Origin: Amoebophrya sp. A120
Taxonomy: Eukaryota > Sar > Dinophyceae > Syndiniales > Amoebophryaceae
Assembly: GCA_905178155.1 (NCBI GenBank)
Contig: CAJINV010000002.1
Coordinates: 10,524,709 to 10,588,708 of the forward strand
Direction of reading: 5' to 3'
DNA length: 64,000 nucleotides
Under the pieces are notes generated by a model. The model saw only the letters and a list, made by a program, of their open reading frames with translations, was not told where the DNA came from and made no database searches. Made by a program: the position numbers and the translations under genes. How positions within the stretch are numbered: the first letter of the stretch is position 1; every line of letters begins with the position of its first letter. Of the stretch, positions 11,491 to 22,749 are shown piece after piece.

Positions 11491-14400
11491 TCACCGGCCG
11501 ACGCTCAAGATTTCTTCAACCCTCTTGCCGTACAGTGCGGCAAACTGTTCGGACCAGGAGTGACCCAGCCGACCAAACGCCAACGCCAGAACAATGATTT
11601 CGCGGGCTTGCAGCTGCGGCAGCCGCTCCATCGCTTTCATCTCCCACACCTGCAGAAACTTCGTTTGTTTTGAGGACGCAACCTCTCTGCCAATCTTGTC
11701 ACCCTCACCGGAAGCTGGAGATTTCCCCTCATAGTGGTCGCTGGTACCCATAGCACCGTCATCCGCGGAGGGTGCAAACTGTGCGACTGCGGGCGCGGGG
11801 AGTACGACCTCCGCTTGCAGGTCCGCGAGCTGCACAAGGACCTCGACCAGAAACTCCCCCGGGCACTGCTCCATACTGAACAAGCAAGCGGTTTCCCACG
11901 CGTGCAAAAAGGACGCGAGACGGCCAGCGACGGGCCTAGACACGGCGCCATTGGTCGACGTTTTCGTTTTTCGTACGAGGAGCACCTTCACAGACCGCAG
12001 CACGCTCTCGAGCTGCGCGAGCTTGTTCGCGTGCTCTTCTTCGGTTGCCGTGGTGGTCTCGAGCGTGGCCAGGTCCGACGCCAGGTGGTCCAACACTGCG
12101 ACCAGGAATCCATCGCTCGGGATGTGCTGGAGAGAAGCGAACAGTCGCAAGGCTTCGGCGCGCTGACCGAGCAGGTCCGTCGTTGTTGTGGAGATCAACT
12201 TCTGGCCTGTGTCTGTCCGCGGTGCTGTTGTCTCGAGGTCGCCAGATTGTTGTTCGACACCAAAAACTGATCCAGTGCCGCCGAGAACCCCTTCGCAGTG
12301 TACGAGAAAATCGTTTTTGACGACACTTCCCGCTTTGCTTTGCGCATTGTTCCCAGCCGGGGCGCCGCCCCTGAGGCGCTGCCTTGCCTCCAGCAACAGT
12401 CGTTGCCGATTCTGTGTCGCGTTCCAACTGGTCTCCGTGAAGTTATCAAAAGGAAAAATCCCCCCTCCCCATATCGAAACGAAATTTCTGATGCTGGATT
12501 TGCGTACACAAATCAGGTCTCTCTTGCTGGGGATGACTGCAGGCATATATCAAGCCTGGGTCGAGAGGTTTTGACGTAGGGGACTAGCATGACAGACGTC
12601 GGCCCTGTAAGCCCAACAGCATCACAAACCGCCTGCATAATGCGGCGGACTCTCTGGCTTTGCCTTCTTGCAAGACTGACAGGATTTGTGACCTCAAATC
12701 TGCATCACAAATTTGCAGACGAATGCGTTTTCAATATGGGGAGGGGGGATTTTTCCTCACAATAGAAGTCTTTACGACATCGCTGCAGGATTCGCTCCAT
12801 GTGCAGGACAAAGCTCGTGTAGATTTCTAGCAGCGCGAGCAGTTTCTCCGCACAGTGCTGGGCCTCTGACTGTAGTATTTCGTCCTCGAAAGCGAGCGCC
12901 AGCTGCTGCAATTGCTGCAACGCCTCGTCGTCAATCTTCACCTCGCTTTTTCGTCTGGCGTGCTGCTCCTCGGCCGGTATGATCCTGTTCGCGTTAATCT
13001 TATCTAGACCTGATTCTTCTTTTCTCTCTGCTTTTTTCTGACTGGCGTCCTCCCTGTCGTCTTCTTCCTCTAGCTTCAGCAAATGCTCCATGGCCTCCGC
13101 GACTTCAGCAAATCGTTGCCTCCACACGTGGAAGAGCTCGCCCTCGCTTCGTTTCCACATCTCGAGCTCGGCTGACTTCCCACTGTTGACAGCTTGTCTG
13201 CTTTTCGCCCCGGCGCCCGCGCTCCAGAACCGATGAAAAGCAAACACCAAATGCGGAATGCCCGCTGGGTGCAGACCCTGCGTCAGGATGCGCAAAAACT
13301 CTAACTCCATCAGGTCGATGATGTCCGGTGTGAAAAGCGCGAGATCGCACATCACCGAAAGCGCGTACACCGAGTTCGCGAATTGTTCCGGCGACATCAA
13401 CAGAAAGGCCTGCAGGGAACCCGCTTCCTCCGCAGCAGCGGCGTTCTGCTGCTGCATTCGTCTGGTTGCTTCCGTGTGCTGGCGCAGGAGGGTGTGGAAA
13501 TGCCCGACCAGCTTGTTCAAAAAGGGTCTCGATGGTCGCATGCGAAACTTTCGGAAGAGAAACGCCAGCGAAAGCACGCTGTTGGAAAACGCATGGCTGT
13601 CAAAACTTTGCAGAAGAACCTGGGTAGTTCCTGCTGCTGTACCTCCGGGACTCGCTGTGTCGCTCTTGCCTACAGCGCTTGTTTCCGTCGAAAACTCCTG
13701 CAGGATGCGAAGTTGCAGGTCGTTCGCTTCTTGTACAGCACCAGTATTCTCTTCCGCCGTTCTTGGTCCAAGAACTAAAGCCTCCTGCCACTGCTCAAAG
13801 AACGCAGTGCTCGGCCGCACCCCGGTCGTAGCGTAAAGGTGCAGAACATTGGCCAGATCTACGGCAGTGAAGTCGCCCCGGCCCATGCACTTCCCCGCGC
13901 TTTTCTCCCATTCATCGAGGAACCTTGGGCCCAAAATCATCTTTTTGAGTTGCGGCAGGCTGCGGATGTAGTTTGGTGCCACCGGCTGGTCACTAGTACC
14001 GCTCGGCGAATCCTTACTAGGCAGCGACGCCTGCTCGTCCGACAAAGCAGAAATACTGGACGACGTCGCGGCCTGTGCATCCATCAACTTCCCGAGTGCA
14101 GTTTGATTGTTCAAAATTTCTTCCTTCAACAAGTACTGCAGCTTCAACAAGTCCTTGGCGGACAGCGATGGCAGCAAGGGGATGCAACGACTCTGCCAGT
14201 CCTCTATGTAATTGAGAAACGCGGTGAGGCTCTTGCACTCGCACACCTCCGCCAGCCGCGAATCGCGGATGTAGCGACTCGCGTACGCGACGAAAAGCGC
14301 TCTACCGGTCGTGTCCTCTTGGTCACCCGCCCCACTTCGTGGCTTCGCCTCACTTGACGGTCCAAAGCACGACCACGAGGAACCATCATTCTGGCTCGCT

Positions 14401-14915
14401 GTTTCCGCAGCCGCGATGATTGCCTTCTGTTCCTCTGGTGTCAGGGGATCCGGATTCGACGATACTTCCTCGAACCAAGAGTGGTGGACTGAGTCTTCTC
14501 CCTTCAGTCGCTCGGCGAAGATGAACAGCTCCAGTCCGACCGTTTCTTTTTGCACCGTCCCGCTACTGGGGCTTGTTGTTGATGACGAGTGACGCAGGTC
14601 ATTCGCATTGTGATTGTCCTTCAAAAACGCAGGTACGGCGCGATGAAACCCTGCTGCTGCACGACCGCGTTGAAGCTGCACCCAGCTTGTCGCGGCCCGA
14701 TCAGTTCTTTCAGACAGCTGCTTGCGTGCTGAGCAGGTTTCCGCAGGAAAAATAAACGGGGCGATTCGCGGCAAATGAACGGTCGCAGTGTGGAGGCTCC
14801 GCCTTGCATGGTACTCCACAAGTGTTACAGAACGGAAAATTCCTGCTTGTCTTGACTGACGCAGTGACGTGTTCAACAGCCTCGAACGCAGACTTCTGGT
14901 GACCGGTACAAGCAT
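11491..14915 (-). CDS. Helical-repeat (heptatricopeptide/RAP-type) protein, probably mitochondrial, split by an introner
   Basis: About 1,030 residues. The N-terminus (MLVPVTRSLRSRLLNTSLR) is Arg/Ser-rich without acids, as in mitochondrial presequences. The body consists of degenerate helical repeats of roughly 35-40 residues with motifs such as FANSVYALSVM, FSNSVLSLAFL, DLANVLHLYAT and REIIVLALAFGRLG, which resemble the heptatricopeptide/RAP-associated repeats of alveolate organelle RNA-binding proteins. The reading frame is interrupted at 12444-12764 by a TIR element. Removing it plus one TSD copy joins RCRKDF to TETSWNATQN in frame. Neither side alone is complete: the 5' part would stop 12 codons into the element. 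The C-terminus may continue beyond the stop at 11491 (see the exon pair at 10.6-10.8 kb). A RAP domain is not clearly visible. Confidence 0.7.
12444..12764. mobile_element. Introner-like TIR element A (321 bp) in the helical-repeat gene
   Basis: It starts TATCAAAAGGAAAAATCC and ends with a near-perfect inverse; the inner TIR core AGGAAAAATCCCCCC continues through CTCCCCATAT on both sides. It is flanked by the 5-bp duplication GAAGT (12439-12443 and 12765-12769). Removal of element plus one GAAGT rejoins the frame as AAA GAC TTC ACG GAG. No position of the cut within the duplication gives GT-AG. Confidence 0.85.
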
Positions 14916-15184
14916 CCTCGACTTTTCTGCATTTTTGCGTCACGTATTAGTAGCCGCCTAGTTAGTTTTGATGGCTGTTCAATCTTCCGAACGACCCAGC
15001 TGTAAGTATGCGCAACAAAGAAACTGCCTGCATCTTTACGCTCGTATGTAAGTCTAGTCTCTTCAGAGCCATCGCCCGCACCAAATCATCAGCTCATGTC
15101 TCTCTGCGGCCTTCTCGTCCTTGCCGTGTCCAGAATTCTCCTTGTTGTGAATTCGGTATGCATGCTGGTGTTCGACGTCATCTC
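14916..15184. other. Spacer 5' of helical-repeat gene
   Basis: No gene seen. TGTAAGTA occurs at 15001-15008 (plus strand), 86 bases upstream of the minus-strand ATG. Confidence 0.4.
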
Positions 15185-17992
15185 CTACTCCACTTTATAC
15201 CAATGATTTCCAGAACAACAGCAGGTGACTCTAGTTCTCGAGCTCGTTTGCCCAAGTGTCCTTCTTTGAAGCAGTGTAGCTTCTTGACCATTGCGATCAC
15301 GTATTATAACGAAGAAGTACTGGTGCAAAAGCAGCGAAGTGGGTACATCAGAAGTAGTAGTGATTCCCAGCAAGTAGGGGAGAAAAATTTTATGGTTATT
15401 CCAAGTCTTTCCCACGAGCGCCTTCCATGTATTCCAACCTCTTTCCCGCACCAGCAAGCAGCATGGTCTGTTCGTCCTGCATGCTGTACCCCGCGCTGCT
15501 GCGAGGCTCCTGCTTGTTGCCTCCCTCCTCTGTCCCTGATTGCACTGCGAAGTTATCAACATGCAAACAAGCGCTTCAGCCCCAGACTTGGTACTGCCTA
15601 GTTTGTATCTGCATATGTACAAACGCAGTCCCTTTCTGCTGGCAGAGCACTTTTCAATTTGATAGGAGGTCGAGGCACTCCTGAGAACCTCCTTTTCGAG
15701 CTCCTCTAAGGTTTTCCCGGCAGTTTCCGAAAGGTAGAGGTAAATCAGCATCCCACCAACGAGCGCCACCCCGCCGAAGATACCAAACACGCCCCCCAAC
15801 CCGATCTCCTTCTCTAGTGGCAGAAACAGGGTGGTGACCAGACTGGTGCACAAAATGTTGACCAAAAACGCCTGGCCCGAGCACAGGGCGCGCACCGACG
15901 TGGGATACACTTCGGCGTTGTATACCCAGCACAACGGCGAAAGCCCGTATCCAAAAGCAAACAGGTATAGCTGGTTTTTTTTATTTGTACTTGCATCAAC
16001 AAACTATGCGACAGAGCCAAAGTAGAGCGAGGGCTCAAGACTACACAACAACTGGTACAAAATCAATGACTGCGGAACAAAAAATGGTGATCAGAACTAG
16101 TGCCGGTGTGCTCAGGAGTAGCTAGTCGAAGGGGAAGAACCCGACCCCGCTACGTAGCCGAAGTGAATAAAAAGTAGTGTATGAGTCCGTAAAAAGTAAG
16201 GTACCAGCAACGAGGAGATGGCGAGCATTCGGTAGTCTTCGGGCTCTCCCACCGAGGTGGCTATGCCTAGCACCATAAGAGACAGAAACACCAGGGCGCA
16301 GGATCGAAGTGCTATCTGGCGGCGCCCACCGGCAGAATCGATTTCGACCACAGCCAGCACAACGCCGCCGGCCTGGGTCACCGTGAGTGCGACGGTGGCC
16401 CAGATGGCCGTGCGGAGGCTAAAGCCCATCTCCTGAACGATGGTCGCGCCGAATAGCATGACCGTGTTGATGCCCGTCAATTGATTCATCACCGTGAGAC
16501 CGAGACCCGACTTCATCGCGGTGCGAAGCCGTTTGTAACCGGGCAGGGTCCAGAACCGGTACAGTGTCAAGACCGGGTGTTCCCGCGGGCCGCTGGCCGC
16601 CAGCTCAACCTCGCTCCGACCGCTGTCCACTTGTGGTGCCCCGAGAGGTTTTTTCGGCGTCAATATCACCGACCCTTGTGGATGTGGAGCCACCTCGCTG
16701 TCCTCATCCTTTTCGGCAAGAGCAGCTGCCTCGTGATCCCTGGACGCTCCTTCGCGTTTGTGATTGCTCTGTTGCCTCCGTTTGCTTAACCCCCCTGGCG
16801 TTCCGTTCTGCTCCGCGATTCTTTCTGACCGCGACCCTCCGTGCAGCAGGTACGCTCGCTCCTCGGCCTGCGCCGTGTGGATTGCCGCCAGCTCTCTGTC
16901 GTCGCCAAACAGCATCACGAGACTCCGCTTCGCTTCTTCGATGTTGCCCTGTAGCACCAACATGCGGGGCGACTCCGGAATAAAACCGAGGAAGATCAGG
17001 AGCAGGCAAACCACCGCGGGCGCGACGATAAAAGCGTAGGAGCACCGCCACGAGAGGTCGTGGTTATCGCGAAAAACCTCTTGAAGCACCGCGTTTACCA
17101 GGGCGGCGAGAATTTGCCCCACGACTATGAACAGATCCAGGTTAGCGATGGTGGAGCCCCGAGAGCTTGCGGGCGCACACTCAGACAGGTGCATCGGCAG
17201 AACGACGAAGATCAGGCCCGCGCCCACCCCGACAACCGCTCGGCCGACGATCAACGCTTCGAAATGGACCGCGATCACGCACAAAATCGTGCCGCTAATG
17301 TGCAACAGCATCCCCAGACAGAGAACTGGCCGGCGACCTGCAACGTCGTGGAAGATACTGTTATAAATTTAGCAGAGAAATGTTTTGGGGATTGATGGCA
17401 CTGGTCCTGGTGCATTTGCAAAACCCAAATCGCATTAGATTTTGACTTTCGGTCTGGCAGGTGGACGCCTGTCATTAGACCGCCTCGAGCGAAAGAAGCG
17501 CAGAGAAGCATACACAGGTCAAAGTAAAAAATCTTCAAAGAAAAGGAGCACAGCTAGAGCTAAGCCGGAAGGGAAGGCAGTTCTGGTTCTTGCGGGCTTA
17601 ATGTTGGACAAACCCTGATTAAAAATACCCCAATTCTGTAGGGTCGTGCTGAGGAGCATGGCGAAGGCCGACAGCATGGCGCAGATAGTTGTCGCGGCAA
17701 CCACCGCTGTCCTTTGAAAGGTGTCATCCTGCTTTGAAAATTTCAGCGATTCCGCCATGAAGTCGATCGTTCCGCTTACCACTGCCGTATCGTAGCCAGC
17801 CATGGCGGTTCCCGCACAGCCCACCGCAATCAAGTAGCGCTTGGTCAGGGTGGGAGGTGGGGGAACCAATGTACCTCCTGCAGAACCACCGACAGGGGCT
17901 CCTACATTCCCTTTTCTCCGTGCTGCAGGAGACCCGGCGGCCCCGACTGGGGCCAACTTTTCTTCATGGTACATTTCGTCCTGAGTCAGCAT
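15185..17992 (-). CDS. MFS sugar/polyol transporter, 3 exons
   Basis: Membrane transporter of the sugar-porter family. Visible: TM1 with GYDTAVVSGTI; a WGRRPV motif after TM2, created by splicing; GVGAGLIFVVLPMHLSECAP; PESPRMLVLQGNIEEAKRSL at the end of the first half; QLTGINTVMLFGATIV in TM7; DSAGGRRQ; and the C-terminal block GYGLSPLCWVYNAEVYPTSV with LSETAGKTLEELEKE. Intron 1 runs from donor TGGG/GTATTT (17628) to acceptor GTTGCAG (17338) and intron 2 from CTG/GTACCT (16204) to AACCAG (15971); both restore frame and motif spacing. The frame stays open about 110 codons beyond the last conserved motif to 15185; this tail has no recognisable content and may not be all coding. The substrate cannot be told from sequence. 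Confidence 0.9.
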
Positions 17993-19619
17993 TTTTTCAC
18001 GAGAGTGGCATCACAGAACAAACAGTTCGATGCTTTTCTGGTATGTCGTGCTTTCTGTCTCCTCGTAGAAATGAGTCGTATGTTTTGGATCGCCCCGCGG
18101 TCCAATCTATCTAATTCTGCATCGTCCAAGCAATCGGAAACTGCAACACATGATCCAAATGATACCTTTTCAAATATCTATCGCGTCGCTCTCCGCTGCC
18201 GCTTTGTTTCGTGTTTTTCTCTCCTCAACGATGTGAAAGCACAGGCACGAGACTTGCACGCAGTAAGCCCACGACTATCGATACAATTTTCCGCGGGCGC
18301 GACTTCATCAGTAAATGGTGCAAGCCTCGTTCTTGTTGTACAATTCATTATGTTTTATATTCAAACTCAAGAGCCCCGAGCCCGATTCTTCATGAACTCA
18401 AAACAATGGCAAGCAAAGAGTAATGGACACGGCATGGAATCTGCCCGTGTCAGAAGATGTGATGAGTAGATCCACGAAGGAACTACGGATTTTGTAGCCC
18501 ATAATTTACTCCATAACCATACCCATTCTGTTTCTCTAACAAATTGCATAGGATGTCAGCGTTTGCATGGCTAGCGCATCAAGATGAAACTAGGACTACA
18601 CGGGACGTCATTTTTTACATTAGAAGGAAAAATGAGAGGCGGAGGTACAGGTACAGAAAGTGTAGATAAGACTACTTGACGACAAGGGGGCTGCCGCTCG
18701 TAAATTTTTACTGAAACAAGTTACAGCAGAAGGATGAGAGAGAAGTATCACTTTCCGCGCAACTTTCAAATATGATTTTCATACAAGCACACAGTTTCTA
18801 TTACGGAGAGACGGAGAGCGAAACCGAAAGGGACTGCCACAGGGTCAATACAATAGAAACGGTTTGTACTACGCAGACAACAACCATAATGGGGATGTTT
18901 TTGTTTGCGACTGCGGGACTGTATTAACACGAATAAAAATAAAATTCGGAAACGAGAAGCAGAGCCAAATATTGAATGACTCCAGCACTGAATACTCTTT
19001 ACCCATCAACTAACTAGTCGCATATTTCCACGATCTGACTGTGGTTCGATCAAGACTGATAGGCGCGTCGAATCGTGCTGATTCATCGTTGAAGCACTAA
19101 GATACCAATTGAAAGCCCGAAGGAATAATCGAATTTGCAAGGGCACTTTCTTGTGCGTCGGTGTGTACTCAGCATGATACGTTTACGTACGCGTCAGAAA
19201 AAAAACGCTTTGCTACTTTTCAAAATACACATTCATTGTAGTCGAGAGAGAAGAACGAAAGTCGAGCCGTTGACAGTATTCCAACTCGTTACCTAAAAAT
19301 GGCTGTGAGAGCATCTGAAAAGAAGGACCGGGGTGTGAAGCGTGAGTCCTTCTACGTAGGGTCAAAACTTTCAAAATCAACGGTTTTTGTATGGGGTTAC
19401 GTACAACTGGGGAAATCAAAATCTTTATTCAAGATACATCATTTAACTCATGCGGTTTCATGCTACATTTAGTTTGAGGACAGTTTGTGTTTGGATTTGG
19501 TACAAAATATAGTTTTTCTACTTTTTTTGACGTTTGATAAATGCAACCTCGAAGTCGTGGAACTAGAGAAGGACAGACGTTGTAACTCTCACTGATACAT
19601 GAATAACTCGCGTGAGCTG
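17993..19619. other. Gene-free AT-rich stretch
   Basis: I see no supported gene. A 167-codon plus-strand frame at 17966-18469 is antisense to the transporter's 5' end and has no recognisable features. A minus-strand frame at 19213-19419 (68 codons) is equally unsupported. Confidence 0.5.
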
Positions 19620-20731
19620 CTAGCAGGTACTTCCAAAATTCCCAGCGAACAACATGGAAGCAAACTGCTCCTGCGTGTTCCGCGGATTTCGGCGAGCTTC
19701 CAGGTCGTCCAGAATTCGGCGTGGTACGAGCATAGATACAGACAGGCTCGGGATGTAGTAATCGAGCGCGACACTCAGTGGGCCCCTCCGCCCAACAGCC
19801 GACCTATGCGCAGCTACCGAAGTACTGGTGCATTTTGACGCAGCCTCGTACCGCTCCGAGTTGTATACGTACCTTGTTTAAATCAAAATGAAAACATAAA
19901 CATAAAGCAGAGACAACTCACAGTAATAGCACTCGAAAAATCAAAATGTTTGTCGCTATTGAAAATTCCTTTGAAGAACAGGTTACCTTTGCTTCTGCGC
20001 GCGTGCGGAACGCCGACGCAAATTCGTCTTCTCCGGGCCGTCTACGCGTACCCGCAGGCACCAGCGATCGTCCGTCATATGAACATCCACAAAGTCGAGG
20101 ACTCAAACACGCGACCAGCATACCACCCCGCTATGCAGATACATATGATGCAGGTATGAAAGTGAAAAGACGGCTCCCAGGATCCCAAACCAATTGGTAT
20201 TTTAAACACATTCTAAAATCCCAGAGGGAAGCGTGTATGAATCTGGCCTTTTGCAGCGGCATATGTCTTCAAAAATGCATCTTCCAATTCGGATTTGGGC
20301 TGCTGGGCACTGTCACCATCTTGGTAGCTTGGGGCAGTCAGCAAGCTTTCTCGCGGCACTTTCGTCTCTGGTAATACCGGACTGCTAATTACTGTTCGTA
20401 TTTAATTTTTTGTTTGAGCGCATGCTTGAAAATGAACAGCCTCGACTCTGGTCCACCAGGCCGGCCAAAGAAAACAAGTAGGCACTATGCATCTATGCGT
20501 CCAATTTCTTCGTGTACTACATTAGATTTAAAATTCGGCAAAATGTGTGTACAGACAGGACTTACCTCTTCGCGGGAGTTCGGGTATCCTTTTGCTGGCG
20601 GTAGCCGGGCAGTTTTCCATGTCGACGACGGAAAAGTAGAAGCACAGGAAAAACGACAAGATAGCCGAGAGGTGGGTACAGCAGACCAACAGACTCGCGT
20701 GCGACTTCACGTGCTGCAACGCGCCAGCCAT
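19620..20731 (-). CDS. Small multi-exon gene for a single-pass membrane protein, about 230 residues
   Basis: Not recognised. Four exons can be followed on the minus strand. Exon 1 (to 20566) starts at the ATG of MAGALQHVKSHASLLVCC and holds one hydrophobic span (SLLVCCTHLSAILSFFLCFYF). Donor AGAG/GTAAGT joins in phase 1 to acceptor TTACCAG (20368), giving RRE-TKVPRESLLTAP. The third exon ends AG/GTAACC at 19987, and acceptor AACAAG (19873) joins in phase 2 to YVYNSERYEAAS. The end is AGNFGSTC-stop. The junction between exons 2 and 3 (about 20102-20215) is unresolved: acceptor GTTTGAG is likely but no GT donor fits. The TM region and the following DMENCPA weakly recall PGAP2/FRAG1-type proteins, but this is not a firm match. 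Confidence 0.5.
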
Positions 20732-20805
20732 GGCGACGTCTTGGCGGGAAACTTTATCCAATTTAACCTCGCTGATTTCCTCCGGACGCGCACTAGGGGC
20801 CTACG

Positions 20806-22032
20806 CGTCGACGTCGGTAAAGAATGGAAAGAAAGTCGAATTCCCACTTCAGAAAATGAAACCAGAAACGACGGCCTCTCGACTGAAACGTTCGCAATAC
20901 CTTCTTTGAGTTTGACTTTGTTCTTCTAATTGTGCTGTTGTAAGCCTTTCATAGAAAACTACGGAAAACGAGAAGAAATATGAGGTCGACGAAGAATGAA
21001 CGATCAAACGACTCCTGCAGCTGCACACGCTCTAGCCATAGCATCACTATCAAGCGATCTTTCAGCTGCTCCGAAGGTAAAAAGCGAACTACTTAACGGT
21101 TCGTTATCAAGAAGGAAACAAACAGAGGACACATAAACGAATAGAGACGCACGATAAGTATTTACATGTGACACGAAATCAACACTCCTCGTCGATGTTC
21201 TTCAGACGACAACGATGCAACCACAACCCATTCGAATACTGGTCTATTAGTGACCTCAATGACTCTCCCGAATTATCCGCGAAAAAAAAAACGTCAGAAA
21301 TTCGACCAATTCGAGTTTCGAGGAACCAGTGCCGGGATCATCGTCATCGTTGAGGCTATCTGCAAGAGCAAACACTTAGCTGCAGAGACAAAAAAAAAAC
21401 GACCTCGATCATAGAACAATTTCATCCTCTGAGGCCGACAGCAGGTAAACCGCTACATGGAACAAAGAAGAACAACTACAACGACGAGGCAATACTTACC
21501 AGCACACACTCGCATCTGCGTACTCGCGGCGCATCTGGGAGCTCCAAAAGAAATGTTATGTGGTGTAGCCTTTTGCCGAGAGGTAAAGTAGTACTTATGT
21601 CAGTAACAAGTAAATGCAGCTTTGCCGAATTGCAAATTCAGACCGGCACTGGCAGCCCTCCGAGGACGGTGATAGATAATTATGGAAGAACAGCACATGA
21701 ACATGCGAGTAGTTTTCTTTAGATTTATATAGGTCAGCGGAAAACACTACATGCCGATGTATTAATCTTGACATTGCAACCGCAGCTCGTCTTACCCTCT
21801 TCTAGCATCTATTTTAGCACCAAGCTGCAGCTGCACCACTCATTTCTATCTGTACTGTTTTCTCGAACAAACAGACTGGTTTTACTATACTCAGTACGAC
21901 GTCGACGCGCGACCGCGATCAAGAAATCATAACATACGAAGCACGAGGATGCATTCTACCTCGTTCTGCTTCTACTACAGTCAAGATGTGCAAAAGAAGT
22001 TCAATGTGGACCTTGACGAGGCTCGGCCATTA
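20806..22032. other. Gene-free stretch upstream of the small membrane-protein gene
   Basis: A CGACGCGTAG acceptor-like site at about 20806 precedes coding-like sequence in frame with the ATG at 20731. Above it I see only AT-rich sequence with short frames. A minus-strand GGTAAGTATT occurs near 21494. Confidence 0.4.
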
Positions 22033-22566
22033 TCATGCATCCGTGCCTTGTTTTGCGTTCTCTGCACCGAGCGCTAAGAACTTCTCCTCCTGCTCCATAA
22101 TGAACTGGAAGATTTTCTTGGCTAGCTCGGGTTGGTCCGAGTTCTTGTCTGGATGCCACTTCAACTTCAAAAACTTCATGGTTTTCTTCCGGCTATCCAT
22201 CGCCTCCGTCTTCTGTCTCCGAAAGTCCTGCGCGATGCTCGTGGTGATCCGCAGCACCTCCTCACCCTCGTTCGCCTCGGCCAGAAATTCTGTATCTGGG
22301 TCAATCGTCTCGCTGTTTGACCGCTTCCGCCCGTACGCCTTCCGCGCCCCCTTCGCGTTCCAAGCATTCGCGTTGAATTTCGGCCCGCCCTGCTCTTCCG
22401 CAGAGGACGACCTGCGGTTTTTCTCCGCGTTCATCCGCTGTCGGCCTCTGTCAGCACTGCTGTCGTCTTGCGTCGTTCGCTTTTGCTTCTTCTCCTCGTT
22501 TTCTTGCACCTTCCGCGCATGCTCCTTCGCCCGTCGCTCTTCAAATTCTTTCTCTCTGCGTTTTGC
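22033..22566 (-). CDS. C-terminal J-domain exon (DnaJ-like, sacsin/auxilin style)
   Basis: Charged coiled-coil region (AKRREKEFEERRAKEHARK) followed by a J domain at the extreme C-terminus. The key motif is LKLKWHPDKNSDQPELAKKI with the invariant HPD, then a helix FQFIMEQEEKFL. J domains stimulate Hsp70 ATPase. C-terminal placement and the WHPDKN form recall sacsin- or auxilin-type J domains. Two models fit. (1) It is the last exon of the membrane protein upstream: a TIR element at 22567-22749 separates them, and removing it reads FEELRAKRREKEF in frame. (2) It is a separate gene starting at an ATG at 22605, 88 bases after the upstream stop. I favour the first because the joined sequence is smoothly helical, but no clean target duplication supports it. 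Confidence 0.65.
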   Translation of the reverse strand, partial: AKRREKEFEERRAKEHARKVQENEEKKQKRTTQDDSSADRGRQRMNAEKNRRSSSAEEQGGPKFNANAWNAKGARKAYGRKRSNSETIDPDTEFLAEANEGEEVLRITTSIAQDFRRQKTEAMDSRKKTMKFLKLKWHPDKNSDQPELAKKIFQFIMEQEEKFLALGAENAKQGTDA

Positions 22567-22749
22567 TATATCCTGCACAAAAGTATTGCAATCCAACATG
22601 ATCATAGCGCCACAATTGCGATATACTGCACTAGGCTAGTCTTCCCGTTTACAGTATTAATCATCATGCACTTTTTTTCGTCCTTGTTGACATCAGATGA
22701 ATGCGGTTGCTGTGTAATCCTCGATGGATCGATACTTTTGCAATGCATA
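22567..22749. mobile_element. Introner-like TIR element G (about 183 bp), same family as element E
   Basis: The left end TATCCTGCACAAAAGTAT and the inverse of the right end, TATGCATTGCAAAAGTATCG, match each other and match the ends of element E (TATCCTGTGCAAAAGTATCG and TATGAATTGCAAAAGTATCG). The exact left boundary is ambiguous by 2 bases (TATATCC). Flanking 5-mers do not match, so the duplication is decayed or the boundary was rearranged. Removal links the membrane-protein exon to the J-domain exon in frame. Confidence 0.65.

Noticed and set aside
11736-12270. 178-codon plus-strand frame
   Set aside because: Complement of the helical-repeat exon; no start context or family.
17338-17628. 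Transporter intron 1 as another introner
   Set aside because: A canonical GTATTT ... GTTGCAG pair restores the GRR motif, and I find no TIRs or matching 5-bp flanks.
22033-22320. Plus-strand frames covering the J-domain exon
   Set aside because: The minus-strand frame has the HPD motif and typical helix pattern; the plus frames are Cys/Ser/Phe-rich complements.
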